64,000 nt of DNA from the NCBI RefSeq assembly GCF_001753165.1, contig NZ_CP017448.1, positions 3,165,183-3,229,182 on the forward strand, written 5' to 3'. Source of the stretch: Acidihalobacter aeolianus (GTDB lineage Bacteria > Pseudomonadota > Gammaproteobacteria > DSM-5130 > Acidihalobacteraceae). How positions within the stretch are numbered: the first letter of the stretch is position 1; each line of letters opens with the position of its first letter. This document shows, one piece after another, positions 1-13,126 of the stretch. The notes beneath the pieces are model-generated. The model worked only from the letters and a program-made list of their open reading frames with translations. It was not told where the DNA came from and ran no database searches. A program made the translations under genes and the position numbers.

Positions 1-890
1 CGGACGTCGACGCTGTCGGCGATGCCATCCGGCGCGCGGTCAAAAAATCCGGGACCAGCAACAAGTTCTGCGCACTGGCGGTCCCTTCGTCGGCCGTGAT
101 CAGCAAGACCATCTCCCTGCCCTCCTCACTCAAGGACAGCGAGCTCGAAGGTCAGATCGAAATCGAAGCCGACCAATACATTCCCTACTCGCTTGAAGAG
201 ATCAATCTTGATTTCCAGACTATCGGGCCCTCTCCGGGCAACCCCGACCTGACCGAGATCCTGCTTGTCGCGACCCGCAGCGAGAACGTCGATGTGCGCG
301 TCGGTGCTGCCGATCTTGCCGGCCTCAAGCCCAAGGTACTGGACGTGGAATCCTATGCGACCGAGATCGCCTACCAGCAAACGGCCGAGCAGGGTGACGC
401 CAAGATCGTCGCGGTCATCGACGTCGGAGCCACCATGACCAGCATCTCAGTGCTTGAGGATGGTGTAACCACGTACACACGTGAGCAACCCTTTGGCGGC
501 AAAATGCTGACCGAAGACATCATGCGCCGTTACGGGCTCTCCTACGAAGAAGCCGGACTGGCCAAAAAGGAAGGCGGGCTGCCCGACAATTACGTCTCCG
601 AAATCCTCGAGCCCTTCAAGGACAACATGTCCCAACAGGTGCACCGCTTCCTGCAATTTTACTATGCGGCAAGCGAGCACCAATCCGTCGAGCACATCCT
701 GCTGGCAGGCGGTTGCGCCTCGATCGCGGGTATCGATGAGCTGATCGAATCCAGATTGGGAACCCCCACCACCATCGCCAATCCCTTCAGCCGGATGTCG
801 ATCGCGGGAGGCGTCAACGCGCAGCGACTCGGCAGCGACGCTCCGGCCTTGATGATCGCGTGTGGACTGGCCCTCAGGAGCTTCGACTGA
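1..890 (+). CDS. pilM: PilM, type IV pilus inner-membrane platform ATPase-like protein (5' partial)
   Basis: Actin-like cytoplasmic protein of the FtsA/PilM family that docks on the PilN N-terminus and links the pilus motor side to the PilNOP alignment complex. The frame is open to the left edge (codons begin at position 3), so the true start lies outside the window and the GTG at 96 is internal. Visible signatures are AVIDVGATMTSIS (phosphate-binding loop, around 408-446) and HILLAGGCASIAG (adenosine-binding loop, around 693-731). It is first of five consecutive pil genes, and pilN starts 3 bases after its stop. The call is secure from motifs and gene order; only the N-terminus is missing. 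Confidence 0.95.
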   Translation, partial: DVDAVGDAIRRAVKKSGTSNKFCALAVPSSAVISKTISLPSSLKDSELEGQIEIEADQYIPYSLEEINLDFQTIGPSPGNPDLTEILLVATRSENVDVRVGAADLAGLKPKVLDVESYATEIAYQQTAEQGDAKIVAVIDVGATMTSISVLEDGVTTYTREQPFGGKMLTEDIMRRYGLSYEEAGLAKKEGGLPDNYVSEILEPFKDNMSQQVHRFLQFYYAASEHQSVEHILLAGGCASIAGIDELIESRLGTPTTIANPFSRMSIAGGVNAQRLGSDAPALMIACGLALRSFD

Positions 891-892
891 CC

Positions 893-1468
893 ATGGCCCG
901 TATCAATCTACTGCCCTGGCGAGCCGAATTACGCAAACAGAAGCAACGCGAATTCATCGCCCTCGCGTTCTTCACCGGCATCGTCGCGGTGTTCGTCGTC
1001 TTCCTTGTGCATACGTACATGGATGGGTTGATCAGCTATCAAAATGCCCGCAACCAGTATTTGCGTAATGAGCTCACCCTCCTCGACCACAAGATCACCA
1101 AAATCAAGTCGCTGGACACCACCAAAAAAGCCCTGCTCAATCGCATGAAGATCGTGGAAGAACTCCAGGCCAGTCGCCCTGGAGTGGTGCACCTGTTCGA
1201 TCAGTTGGTCACGACCGAACCCCCGGGCCTGTACCTCACCAGCTTTGAGCAGAAAGGGGAGACAATAGCTCTCGCTGGGCGTGCGGATTCCAACGCACGT
1301 GTTTCTGCATACATGCGCCGCCTTGATGCATCACCGTGGTTCGAAAATGCAAAGCTCGATCTCATCGTCACAAAAAATACTGGGATAGGCAAAGTCAGTG
1401 ACTTCGATCTGACTGTGCAACAAAGCACGCCCGCCGCGAAAGACGCCAATAAGAAAAGGGGGCAGTGA
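893..1468 (+). CDS. pilN: PilN, type IV pilus alignment complex inner-membrane protein
   Basis: Bitopic inner-membrane protein that binds PilM through its short cytoplasmic N-terminus and pairs with PilO in the periplasm. The protein is 191 aa and opens with the family hallmark INLLPWR at residues 4-10, the PilM-binding motif. One transmembrane helix follows at about residues 23-43, then a coiled coil and a small ferredoxin-like periplasmic domain. I chose ATG 893 because it places INLLPW at the N-terminus; a longer in-frame start at 860 would overlap pilM and add unrelated residues. It is translationally linked to pilM upstream and pilO downstream (1-base gap). Confidence 0.95.
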   Translation: MARINLLPWRAELRKQKQREFIALAFFTGIVAVFVVFLVHTYMDGLISYQNARNQYLRNELTLLDHKITKIKSLDTTKKALLNRMKIVEELQASRPGVVHLFDQLVTTEPPGLYLTSFEQKGETIALAGRADSNARVSAYMRRLDASPWFENAKLDLIVTKNTGIGKVSDFDLTVQQSTPAAKDANKKRGQ

Positions 1469-1469
1469 C

Positions 1470-2087
1470 ATGAATCTCCAGACTCTTCGCGAACTCGACC
1501 TCAACGAACTGCGACAAATCGACCTTAACAACATCGGCAGCGCACCGATCTGGGTGCGCAACCTGATACTCGCAGCCCTGTTCTTTGCGATTTTGGCCGC
1601 CGGCTATTACTTCGATACCAGCGCGCAGCGTATGCAGCTTCAAGGTGAACAGGCCCAAGAGAAATCCTTGCGTAACGAACTTGTCTTCAAGGCGCGCAGA
1701 GCGGCAAATCTAAAGATTTATGAACATCAACTCGCGGAAATGAAGCGATCCTTCGGCAAAATGCTTCAACAGTTGCCGAATAAGACCGAGATTCCCGGCC
1801 TACTCGTGGATATTTCGCAAACAGCCTTGTCCAGTGGGCTGGAAATCGATCTCTTCCGGCCCGAGCCCGAGCAGAAAAAAGGCTTTTACGCAATCAAGCC
1901 GATCCAGATTCAGGCCAAGGGGACGTACGCCGAATTCGCACACTTCGTGAGTGAGATCGCGGCTCTACCTCGCATCGTGACACTCGGCAACATCAGCATG
2001 AAACCTGTAAGCAAGAACTCTTCAATCCTCACGATGAGTGTAGTGGCCAGGACCTACCGCTATCTGCCCAACGACGAGAATCAGTGA
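1470..2087 (+). CDS. pilO: PilO, type IV pilus alignment complex inner-membrane protein
   Basis: Partner of PilN in the periplasmic PilNO heterodimer that connects the inner-membrane platform to PilP and the secretin. The protein is 205 aa with a cytoplasmic N-terminus of about 27 residues, one transmembrane helix at roughly 28-48, a coiled coil at 55-95 and a C-terminal periplasmic domain. The motif GTYAEFAHFVSEIAALPRIVT at about 150-170 is typical of the PilO fold. A purine-rich ribosome binding site (AAAAGGGGGCAG) lies just before ATG 1470. Neighbours are pilN (1-base gap) and pilP (1-base gap). Confidence 0.95.
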   Translation: MNLQTLRELDLNELRQIDLNNIGSAPIWVRNLILAALFFAILAAGYYFDTSAQRMQLQGEQAQEKSLRNELVFKARRAANLKIYEHQLAEMKRSFGKMLQQLPNKTEIPGLLVDISQTALSSGLEIDLFRPEPEQKKGFYAIKPIQIQAKGTYAEFAHFVSEIAALPRIVTLGNISMKPVSKNSSILTMSVVARTYRYLPNDENQ

Positions 2088-2088
2088 C

Positions 2089-2643
2089 ATGAAACATCAC
2101 GTCGTCCGCAAGCACGCCCGCCTGGAGCAGGCCTTGAAACTGGCTTCGGCCCTAGCTCTGGGCATCGGGCTTTCCGGCTGTGGCCACAACATGTCCGATC
2201 TCCATCAATGGGTTGCTCACCAGTTGGCTCAACCAGGTGGTCGAGTTCCTCCGATACCCGATGTCCCGCCCTACAAGAGCTACACTTATCCGGGACATAC
2301 GCGCGATCCCTTCGACAGCAAGATCCTGCTGCAGTTGTACAACGCCGCCCATCGTTCTAGCGTCAAGCTCAATGTACACAGGCCGCGACAGTACCTGGAA
2401 CAGTTCCCGCTCGAAAGTCTGAAAATGGTCGGCACACTCGTCGACCATGGGACAACTTGGGCGCTGATCCAAACGCCTGATGGAACCATAGAGCGCGCGA
2501 CTGTGGGCAATTACATGGGTCAACACGACGGCAAAATCACTGCCATCACCAGCGATAGTGTCAAATTGCAGGAAATCGTTCCGGACGGCTTCGGGGGATA
2601 CAAGAAAGAACCCACCTCGATCGCGATGAGCCAGACAAAATGA
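2089..2643 (+). CDS. pilP: PilP, type IV pilus assembly lipoprotein
   Basis: Inner-membrane lipoprotein that bridges the PilNO dimer to the N0 domain of the PilQ secretin. The protein is 184 aa. A basic N-terminus and hydrophobic stretch end in the lipobox LSGC at residues 28-31, giving a lipidated Cys. The conserved C-terminal beta domain includes LESLKMVGTL at about 107-116 and GNYMGQHDGKI at about 141-151, both typical of PilP. Its stop overlaps the first ATG of pilQ by 4 bases, so the two are probably translationally coupled. Confidence 0.95.
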   Translation: MKHHVVRKHARLEQALKLASALALGIGLSGCGHNMSDLHQWVAHQLAQPGGRVPPIPDVPPYKSYTYPGHTRDPFDSKILLQLYNAAHRSSVKLNVHRPRQYLEQFPLESLKMVGTLVDHGTTWALIQTPDGTIERATVGNYMGQHDGKITAITSDSVKLQEIVPDGFGGYKKEPTSIAMSQTK

Positions 2644-4838
2644 GGAAAATCACCATGTTTCACGCGAAGGCTAAGGGGGCACGAGCTGCCGCTTCGACGG
2701 CATACCTCCCACGCAAGACGAGAGGAATGCTCGTTCTGATGGCGGGATTATTGGCGATTTGGTGGTCATTACCAGCGCTGGCCGCTGCCAACACTCTCAC
2801 ATCCATCAAGAGCCACCAACTACCCAACCACCAATTGGAGGTGGTTCTGGATTTCGCGTCGACACCCCAAAAGCCCTTGGGATTCAGCATCGAAAACCCG
2901 GCCATGATCGCCATGGATTTCGTTAATACCCAACTGAATCTAAGCAAGCGGTTATACAACATCGATTCAGGTTCGGTACGGAGTGTTGCCGCTGCTGAGG
3001 CCAGCGGGCGCACACGCCTTGTCTTTAGGCTCACCAAACCAACCCCCTACCAAACCAGAGTCGAAGGGCATCGTCTGATCGTGACTTTGGGCCATAGCTC
3101 AACCGATGGAGAAATGCTCTCAGCCAGCCAATCAAAGACCACGCGCTTCGGCAATCAGCAAGACGTGTCGAGCACTGCGCAATCGACTATTACAAATGTC
3201 GAATTTCACCGCGGCAAAGATGGCGGTGGCTTGATCACGCTGACCCTCAGCAACCCCAATCAACTCATCGACCTGACACAACAAGCTGGCCAAATTGTAG
3301 TCAACGCGCACCACGCAACACTTCCACCAGCATTGCAACGCCGTATGGTCGTGACTGATTTCGGAACTCCGGTTCAACGCGTGGACTGCACGCAGGACGG
3401 CCAGAACGTCAAACTAGTCATTTCAGCGACTGGCGACTATGAACAGCTCGCCTATCAGGCAGATAACAAGTTCACAGTAGACATTAAACCTGTGGCATCC
3501 GCCAGCACCGGCAGCGCCAGCGGTATCCAGCCTGTCTATAAAGGACAACGCATATCGCTCAACTTCCAGAACATTCCGGTCCGCTCTGTACTGCAACTAC
3601 TGGCTGACTTCACCGGTTTGAACATCGTGGTTAGCGATGCGGTGACAGGCAATGTCACATTGCGCCTGAAAAATGTACCCTGGGATCAGGCCCTGGCCAT
3701 TATCCTTCAGGCTAAAGGATTGGCTGAACGACGTAATGGCAACGTAGTGATGATCGCACCAGCGAATGTAATCGAAGAGCAGGAACAACAGCAGATCAGG
3801 ACTCAGCGTGCGCAAGAACAACTAGCACCGCTGCATACTGAAATTTTCCAGATTCGCTATGCTAAGGCACAAACGCTAGCCGCCCTGCTGCAGTCCATCA
3901 GGACGACACAGAAATCCGATAACCGAGGCAACAACACGCAATCGAGCAGTGGTGTTGCGGGTCTGTCGCAACGCGGCTCTGTGGTTGCCGATCCACGCAC
4001 CAACTCTCTGATAGTACGTGATACCGATCAGGGGCTAGCCAATGTCGCACGATTGATACAGCGCCTAGACGTGCCGATCAAGCAGGTGTTGATCGGTGCA
4101 CGGTTGGTGATTGCCAAGCAGGGGTTCAACCGGGATTTAGGTGTGACCTTCGGCTCTGTCAACCAGCCACAAACCGCCACCAGCCCTGGTGGAAGCGTCG
4201 GTATCGGTGGCCAGACATATGGACTCGGCGGATATCCAGCTGGCAACCAGTTCAGCGTCAACCTACCGGCGGCTAGCCCAACGAGCACCTTCGGTCTCAC
4301 TCTTGCGAAGCTCGACCAAAGCTTCAACCTGAACCTGCAACTATCGGCTGCGGAAGCGGAGAATAAGATCCGCCAGATATCCAACCCACGCGTGATCACG
4401 GCCAATGATACCCAGGCGATGATCCAGCAAGGCGTGCAGATCCCTTACCAACAGGCATCATCCAGCGGCGCCACTAATGTGGCCTTCAAGACCGCGGCGC
4501 TCCAGCTGTCAGTCACGCCGCATATCACACCGAATAACCGCGTACTCATGGAACTAGACGTCAGCAACGACAGCGTTGGTGGACTGTATGCAGGTGTACC
4601 CAGTATCAATACCCAGGAGATTAAGACGCAGGTCATGGTCGACAACGGACAAACCGTCGTCCTTGGCGGCATCTACCAACATGATCTGAGTAAGACGGTC
4701 AACAAGGTGCCCTTTTTCGGAGATCTGCCCGTACTCGGCGCACTCTTCCGCGAGAACTCTACCGCCAACACCAAGACCGAACTCCTGATCTTCATCACAC
4801 CGCGAATCATCTCCAACAATCTCGACTTGTCGCAGTAA
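2640..4838 (+). CDS. pilQ: PilQ, type IV pilus outer-membrane secretin
   Basis: Outer-membrane secretin channel through which the type IV pilus is extruded. The protein is 732 aa, within the family range. After a signal peptide ending near residue 49 (LPALAA) come two AMIN peptidoglycan-binding domains (about 55-145 and 185-285), an STN/N0 domain at about 305-375 (NIPVRSVLQLLADFTGLNIVV), a NolW/N1 domain at 400-475, and the secretin core from about 480 to 725 with the hallmark VPFFGDLPVLGALF. The first ATG overlaps the pilP stop; ATG 2655 is an alternative with a better-placed TGAGGA ribosome binding site. It is the last pil gene and is followed by a 12-bp hairpin. Confidence 0.97.
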   Translation: MRKITMFHAKAKGARAAASTAYLPRKTRGMLVLMAGLLAIWWSLPALAAANTLTSIKSHQLPNHQLEVVLDFASTPQKPLGFSIENPAMIAMDFVNTQLNLSKRLYNIDSGSVRSVAAAEASGRTRLVFRLTKPTPYQTRVEGHRLIVTLGHSSTDGEMLSASQSKTTRFGNQQDVSSTAQSTITNVEFHRGKDGGGLITLTLSNPNQLIDLTQQAGQIVVNAHHATLPPALQRRMVVTDFGTPVQRVDCTQDGQNVKLVISATGDYEQLAYQADNKFTVDIKPVASASTGSASGIQPVYKGQRISLNFQNIPVRSVLQLLADFTGLNIVVSDAVTGNVTLRLKNVPWDQALAIILQAKGLAERRNGNVVMIAPANVIEEQEQQQIRTQRAQEQLAPLHTEIFQIRYAKAQTLAALLQSIRTTQKSDNRGNNTQSSSGVAGLSQRGSVVADPRTNSLIVRDTDQGLANVARLIQRLDVPIKQVLIGARLVIAKQGFNRDLGVTFGSVNQPQTATSPGGSVGIGGQTYGLGGYPAGNQFSVNLPAASPTSTFGLTLAKLDQSFNLNLQLSAAEAENKIRQISNPRVITANDTQAMIQQGVQIPYQQASSSGATNVAFKTAALQLSVTPHITPNNRVLMELDVSNDSVGGLYAGVPSINTQEIKTQVMVDNGQTVVLGGIYQHDLSKTVNKVPFFGDLPVLGALFRENSTANTKTELLIFITPRIISNNLDLSQ

Positions 4839-4845
4839 GCCCACA

Positions 4846-4873
4846 ACGGCCGGCGGCACTTGCCGCCGGCCGT
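4846..4873 (+). terminator. GC-rich hairpin between pilQ and aroK
   Basis: A perfect 12-bp stem (ACGGCCGGCGGC / GCCGCCGGCCGT) with an ACTT loop begins 8 bases after the pilQ stop. No T-tract follows, so it may be a partial or Rho-assisted terminator or a 3'-end stabiliser rather than a classic intrinsic terminator. It overlaps the upstream TTG that could be read as an aroK start, which argues for the ATG at 4887. Confidence 0.55.
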
Positions 4874-4886
4874 ACCGGACCCACCC

Positions 4887-5432
4887 ATGAGCCGCACGCG
4901 TAACGTATTTCTGGTCGGGCCGATGGGTGCAGGCAAGACGACCATCGGTCGCCGTCTGGCGCCAGCTCTGGGCCTGACCTTTTACGACAGTGACGAAGTC
5001 ATCATTTCCAGAACCGGTGTCGACATCGCCACCATTTTCGATATTGAAGGCGAAGCCGGCTTTCGCGATCGCGAAAGCCGCGTGCTCGATGAGCTCTCCG
5101 CTCTTGACGGCGTGGTGATCGCCACTGGCGGTGGAGCGATATTGCGCGAGGAAAACCGTGAGCGCCTAAGGACACGTGGACAAGTCATCTACCTGACCGT
5201 GCCCTTGGATCTGCAACTCCGGCGCACCCGCCGGGATAATCAGCGCCCTCTATTGCAAACCGCGAACCCCCGGGAGCGCCTTGCCGCCCTGCAACGCGAG
5301 CGTGAACCGCTTTACCGTGCCATTGCGGATATCGTGATCGATACGGGCGCCAACGACAGCAAGCGCCTGGCCCGCGACCTAATCAAACGCCTCTCCGCCA
5401 CCCGCGAACCTGTTCAGCCGCAAGGCCGATGA
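4887..5432 (+). CDS. aroK: Shikimate kinase AroK
   Basis: Phosphorylates shikimate to shikimate 3-phosphate with ATP in the aromatic amino acid pathway; cytoplasmic. The protein is 181 aa, the usual size. The Walker A motif GPMGAGKTT is at about residues 9-17, the DSD shikimate/Mg site follows at about 32-34 (FYDSDE), GGGA at about 79-82 marks the Walker B-like region, and RP(L) in the lid is visible as RRDNQRPLL near 118. The start is ATG 4887; an in-frame TTG at 4860 lies within a hairpin and would add nine unrelated residues. The pilQ-aroK-aroB order is conserved in many gammaproteobacteria. Confidence 0.95.
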   Translation: MSRTRNVFLVGPMGAGKTTIGRRLAPALGLTFYDSDEVIISRTGVDIATIFDIEGEAGFRDRESRVLDELSALDGVVIATGGGAILREENRERLRTRGQVIYLTVPLDLQLRRTRRDNQRPLLQTANPRERLAALQREREPLYRAIADIVIDTGANDSKRLARDLIKRLSATREPVQPQGR

Positions 5433-5446
5433 TTTAGGATATCCAC

Positions 5447-6529
5447 ATGAAAACCCTGAACGTCGACCTGGGTGCACGCAGTTACCCGATCACTATCGGA
5501 CCTGGCATGCTCGATGATGCCGATATGCTTCGAGAAGCGATTGGTGGCAACAGCGCCGTCATAGTCAGCAACGAAACCGTAGCGCCACTCTATCTAAAGC
5601 GCGTCGAGGCACACCTCAAAGGCCTGCGGCACGAGGCGGTAGTGCTCCCAGACGGAGAGGCATATAAAACCCTCACCATCCTCGACCCGATTTTCAACGC
5701 TCTGCTCAAAGGCCACTATGACCGTAACACCACGCTGATCGCCCTGGGTGGCGGCGTCGTCGGCGACATCACCGGATTTGCCGCCGCGACCTATCAGCGC
5801 GGCGTCAACTTCCTGCAGATACCGACTACCCTGCTGGCTCAAGTGGATTCCTCCGTCGGAGGCAAAACCGGGGTTAACCATCCACTCGGCAAGAACATGA
5901 TCGGCGCCTTTCATCAGCCCAAGGCGGTCATCGTGGATACCGAGACACTCAACACGCTACCAGACCGAGAATTGAGTGCAGGACTTGCTGAGGTGATCAA
6001 ATACGGGCTGATCAACGATGCGCCCTTTTTCGATTGGCTCGAACATCACATCGACGACCTACTGGCCCGTGATCCGGACGCAGTGACCTACGCCATCGAA
6101 CGCTCATGCGCCAATAAGGCGCAGATCGTGGCCGCCGATGAACGCGAGACCGGCACACGCGCACTGCTGAACCTAGGACACACCTTCGGCCACGCCATCG
6201 AAACCGGCATGGGTTACGGGCAATGGCTGCATGGCGAGGCCGTGGGCTGCGGCATGCACATGGCCGCCGCCATGTCAGTCGCGCAGGGATGGCTCGAAAA
6301 CGGCGAGCTTACACGCATCGACCGATTGCTGGCACGCGCGAAACTACCCGTCACTCCACCACTTGAACTCGATGCGCCGCGTTTCAGGGAACTGATGTCC
6401 GTGGACAAAAAAGTGCTCGACGGGCACTTACGGCTGGTACTGCTGCACGGCATAGGCCGGGCTGTGGTGACCTCCGAATTCGATCCTGCCGCGCTGGATT
6501 TTGTATTAACCCGACCCGACGCCGCATGA
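5447..6529 (+). CDS. aroB: 3-dehydroquinate synthase AroB
   Basis: Converts DAHP to 3-dehydroquinate, the second shikimate step, using NAD+ and a divalent metal; cytoplasmic. The protein is 360 aa, normal length. Seen are the NAD-binding [13 protein letters not shown] at about 101-113, [20 protein letters not shown] at about 126-145 (substrate and phosphate contacts), and the metal-ligand histidines in GHTFGHAIE at about 244-252. It starts 14 bases after aroK, and its last codons overlap the dgt start by 4 bases. Confidence 0.97.
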   Translation: MKTLNVDLGARSYPITIGPGMLDDADMLREAIGGNSAVIVSNETVAPLYLKRVEAHLKGLRHEAVVLPDGEAYKTLTILDPIFNALLKGHYDRNTTLIALGGGVVGDITGFAAATYQRGVNFLQIPTTLLAQVDSSVGGKTGVNHPLGKNMIGAFHQPKAVIVDTETLNTLPDRELSAGLAEVIKYGLINDAPFFDWLEHHIDDLLARDPDAVTYAIERSCANKAQIVAADERETGTRALLNLGHTFGHAIETGMGYGQWLHGEAVGCGMHMAAAMSVAQGWLENGELTRIDRLLARAKLPVTPPLELDAPRFRELMSVDKKVLDGHLRLVLLHGIGRAVVTSEFDPAALDFVLTRPDAA

Positions 6530-7677
6530 ACGCCGCGGCAGGGTCGCTCGCGCCATACGCGGCCCAGGAATCCCGTTCCCGCGGACGGGTTCATCCCGAA
6601 TTACCGCCCACCATGCGGGGCGAATTTCAGCGCGACCGTGACCGCATCATCCACAGTGCCGCGTTCAGACGCCTTGAATACAAGACCCAGGTCTTTATCA
6701 ATCACGAGGGCGATCTGTACCGGACGCGGCTAACCCACTCGCTCGAGGTTGCGCAAATCGCGCGCTCTGCAGCACGCGCGCTGGCATTGAGCGAGGATCT
6801 GACCGAAGCCATCGCGCTGGCCCACGATCTGGGGCACACACCCTTCGGGCATGCGGGCCAGGACGCACTGAATCATGTCATGGCGGATTTCGGCGGCTTC
6901 GAACACAACCTGCAATCGCTGCGTGTAGTAGATGAGTTGGAAGAGAAGTACGCCGCATTCAACGGGCTCAACCTGTGCTTTGAGACTCGCGAGGGCATTC
7001 TCAAACATTGTCGGCGGAACGTCGCCGCTCGCCTGGGTGCTCTGGGATTGCGCTTCCTGCAGGGAGGACAGCCCAGCCTGGAAGCGCAATTGACTAATCT
7101 CGCCGACGAGATTGCCTATAACAACCACGATATCGACGACGGCCTGCGTGCAGAACTGATCAGCATCGAACAGCTGCGTCCATTGCCGTTGTTCGGAGAG
7201 GTCTACAACGAAGTGACCGGCAGATACCCCGGCCTGAACGAGCGCCGGCTGATCCACGAGATCATAAGACGCATGATCAACCAGCTGGTCGGCGACCTGG
7301 TGAACACATCACTCGATCGCCTGCGCGAGTTCGCGCCCGCTGATATCGACGCCGTACGCGAACTGCGCGAGCCGATCATCGCTTTCAGCCCGGAAATGCG
7401 GGCCGCCAATCTATCGCTCAAGCGCTTCCTGCACGAACATCTCTACCGGCATGCACGCGTCCGTCGCGTTACCGAACACGCCAAGCAGATCGTCAACGAA
7501 CTGTTCATCGCGTACCGACACGAACCCACCTGGCTGCCAGCGGATGCACGCGTGAAGCTCGAGCGCGCAGGCGACGAAACGGCACGCGCACGCGTCGTCG
7601 CCGACTACATCGCCGGCATGACTGATCGCTTCGCGTACGCGGAACACACACGCATTCATGGCGGCTCGCATGTCTGA
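6526..7677 (+). CDS. dgt: Deoxyguanosinetriphosphate triphosphohydrolase-like HD protein (Dgt type 2)
   Basis: HD-domain dNTP triphosphohydrolase (dNTPase) of the shorter type-2 Dgt group; removes triphosphate from dNTPs and is thought to adjust dNTP pools. The protein is 383 aa. Motifs seen are [11 protein letters not shown] near residue 46, [10 protein letters not shown] (first metal His) near 71, and the paired HD in [14 protein letters not shown] at about 101-114, followed by [16 protein letters not shown] near 193-208 carrying the last Asp ligand. It overlaps aroB by 4 bases and the next gene by 8-20 bases, so all are co-transcribed. True substrate preference cannot be read from sequence. 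Confidence 0.9.
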   Translation: MNAAAGSLAPYAAQESRSRGRVHPELPPTMRGEFQRDRDRIIHSAAFRRLEYKTQVFINHEGDLYRTRLTHSLEVAQIARSAARALALSEDLTEAIALAHDLGHTPFGHAGQDALNHVMADFGGFEHNLQSLRVVDELEEKYAAFNGLNLCFETREGILKHCRRNVAARLGALGLRFLQGGQPSLEAQLTNLADEIAYNNHDIDDGLRAELISIEQLRPLPLFGEVYNEVTGRYPGLNERRLIHEIIRRMINQLVGDLVNTSLDRLREFAPADIDAVRELREPIIAFSPEMRAANLSLKRFLHEHLYRHARVRRVTEHAKQIVNELFIAYRHEPTWLPADARVKLERAGDETARARVVADYIAGMTDRFAYAEHTRIHGGSHV

Positions 7678-8497
7678 AATCACCGCTTATTTCGACACCC
7701 CGAGCCTGAAGATGTTGCGTAACGTCATCCGCGAGCACCTGACCACGCGCTCTCCCCCAGTTCTTGTGCATGGAGGGATGGGTTCGGGGAAGTCCGCCTT
7801 GTTGCGGCGCCTCGCCTTCGAGATGAAATCGGAATTCGGCGTCTGCCTGTTCGCCGCCACGGCCGAACCCGGCAACATGACGCTACACACGGCCATTCTC
7901 GCGCATTGGCTGCCTCACGCCGACCCGAAGCGACACAAAGCCAGCGCCTTGCTGCCGGTACTCCGCGCAGCACAGCCCGGGCGCTCGCCGCTGCTGCTCA
8001 TTGACGACGCGGAGCACCTATCCGATGCGGAGCTCAAGGGCGTCATCGGCCTCAAGCAAGCCGTGGATCATGACGGCAACGTGCCCTTCGGCCTGATCCT
8101 GTGCGGCAGCGCCTCTCTACAAGAGCGTCTCGACACCTACTATCACGATCACGATCCACGCCGCCTGCCCGTAAGCCTTGGCCTACGCCCATTCAACCGC
8201 CTTGAAACAGCCGATTTCGCACATCACCTGGGTTACCGGCTAACAGAAGCGGAGCAGATCCATCTGCATAACTTAAGCGGCGGACTCCCGGGCGTGGTCC
8301 TGCACTCCATAAGAACCCAAGCATCGGAAGGTGCATACCATGGCTGGCGCAAATGGTTGTTGCTCGCCGGGGCCCTGGGCATCGCCATCGCCCTAGCGGC
8401 TGCCTGGTGGTCGAAAACACCATCAAATCACACTGAGAAAGCACTTCCGATTCCCGCTCCTGCCAATCCGGCCGCCAGCGCCCCTCCTAACGGGTGA
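7670..8497 (+). CDS. DamX-locus AAA ATPase with C-terminal membrane anchor, lacking a SPOR domain
   Basis: ExeA/DamX-locus-type AAA ATPase. Walker A is GGMGSGKSALL at about residues 35-45 and Walker B LLLIDDAEHL at about 107-116. One transmembrane helix lies near 230-250 (LLLAGALGIAIALAAAWW). The protein then ends after a short Pro/Ala-rich tail, at about 275 aa. In many gammaproteobacteria the gene between aroB and gltB is longer and ends in a periplasmic SPOR (peptidoglycan-binding) domain; none is present here and there is no room for one before gltB. ATG 7670 is used; ATG 7658 is also in frame. Role in division or the envelope is inferred from locus only. Confidence 0.75.
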   Translation: MSEITAYFDTPSLKMLRNVIREHLTTRSPPVLVHGGMGSGKSALLRRLAFEMKSEFGVCLFAATAEPGNMTLHTAILAHWLPHADPKRHKASALLPVLRAAQPGRSPLLLIDDAEHLSDAELKGVIGLKQAVDHDGNVPFGLILCGSASLQERLDTYYHDHDPRRLPVSLGLRPFNRLETADFAHHLGYRLTEAEQIHLHNLSGGLPGVVLHSIRTQASEGAYHGWRKWLLLAGALGIAIALAAAWWSKTPSNHTEKALPIPAPANPAASAPPNG

Positions 8498-8545
8498 AAC
8501 GCGCTACTTGCCCCTCAAAACAGCAAGGGATATAGGCGTTGCGAA

Positions 8546-8575
8546 TTGAACACGGCGAGGCCACAGCACTATACT
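8546..8575 (+). promoter_or_regulatory. Candidate sigma-70 promoter for gltB
   Basis: TTGAAC (8546-8551) and TATACT (8570-8575) are separated by 18 bp, about 42 bases upstream of the preferred gltB ATG. This is the best promoter-like match in the 119-base gap after the DamX-locus gene. Confidence 0.5.
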
Positions 8576-8616
8576 GATCGGCCGTATTGAAGAAACAGAG
8601 TCAGGAGTCGCGAAGC

Positions 8617-13080
<4,464 letters not shown>

Positions 13081-13085
13081 ACTGC

Positions 13086-13114
13086 GTCGGCCGATCGCCT
13101 CCTGATCGGCCGAC
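13086..13114 (+). terminator. GC-rich hairpin after gltB
   Basis: An 11-bp perfect stem (GTCGGCCGATC / GATCGGCCGAC) with a 7-nt loop starts 6 bases after the gltB stop. No T-tract follows, and dnaG starts 12 bases after the stem. It may be a weak terminator or a 3'-end stabiliser. Confidence 0.5.
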
Positions 13115-13126
13115 CATACCCGCGCC

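Noticed and set aside
4860-4889. Upstream TTG as start codon of aroK
   Set aside because: It falls inside a perfect 12-bp hairpin and adds a Pro-rich leader absent from shikimate kinases; ATG 4887 gives a normal N-terminus.
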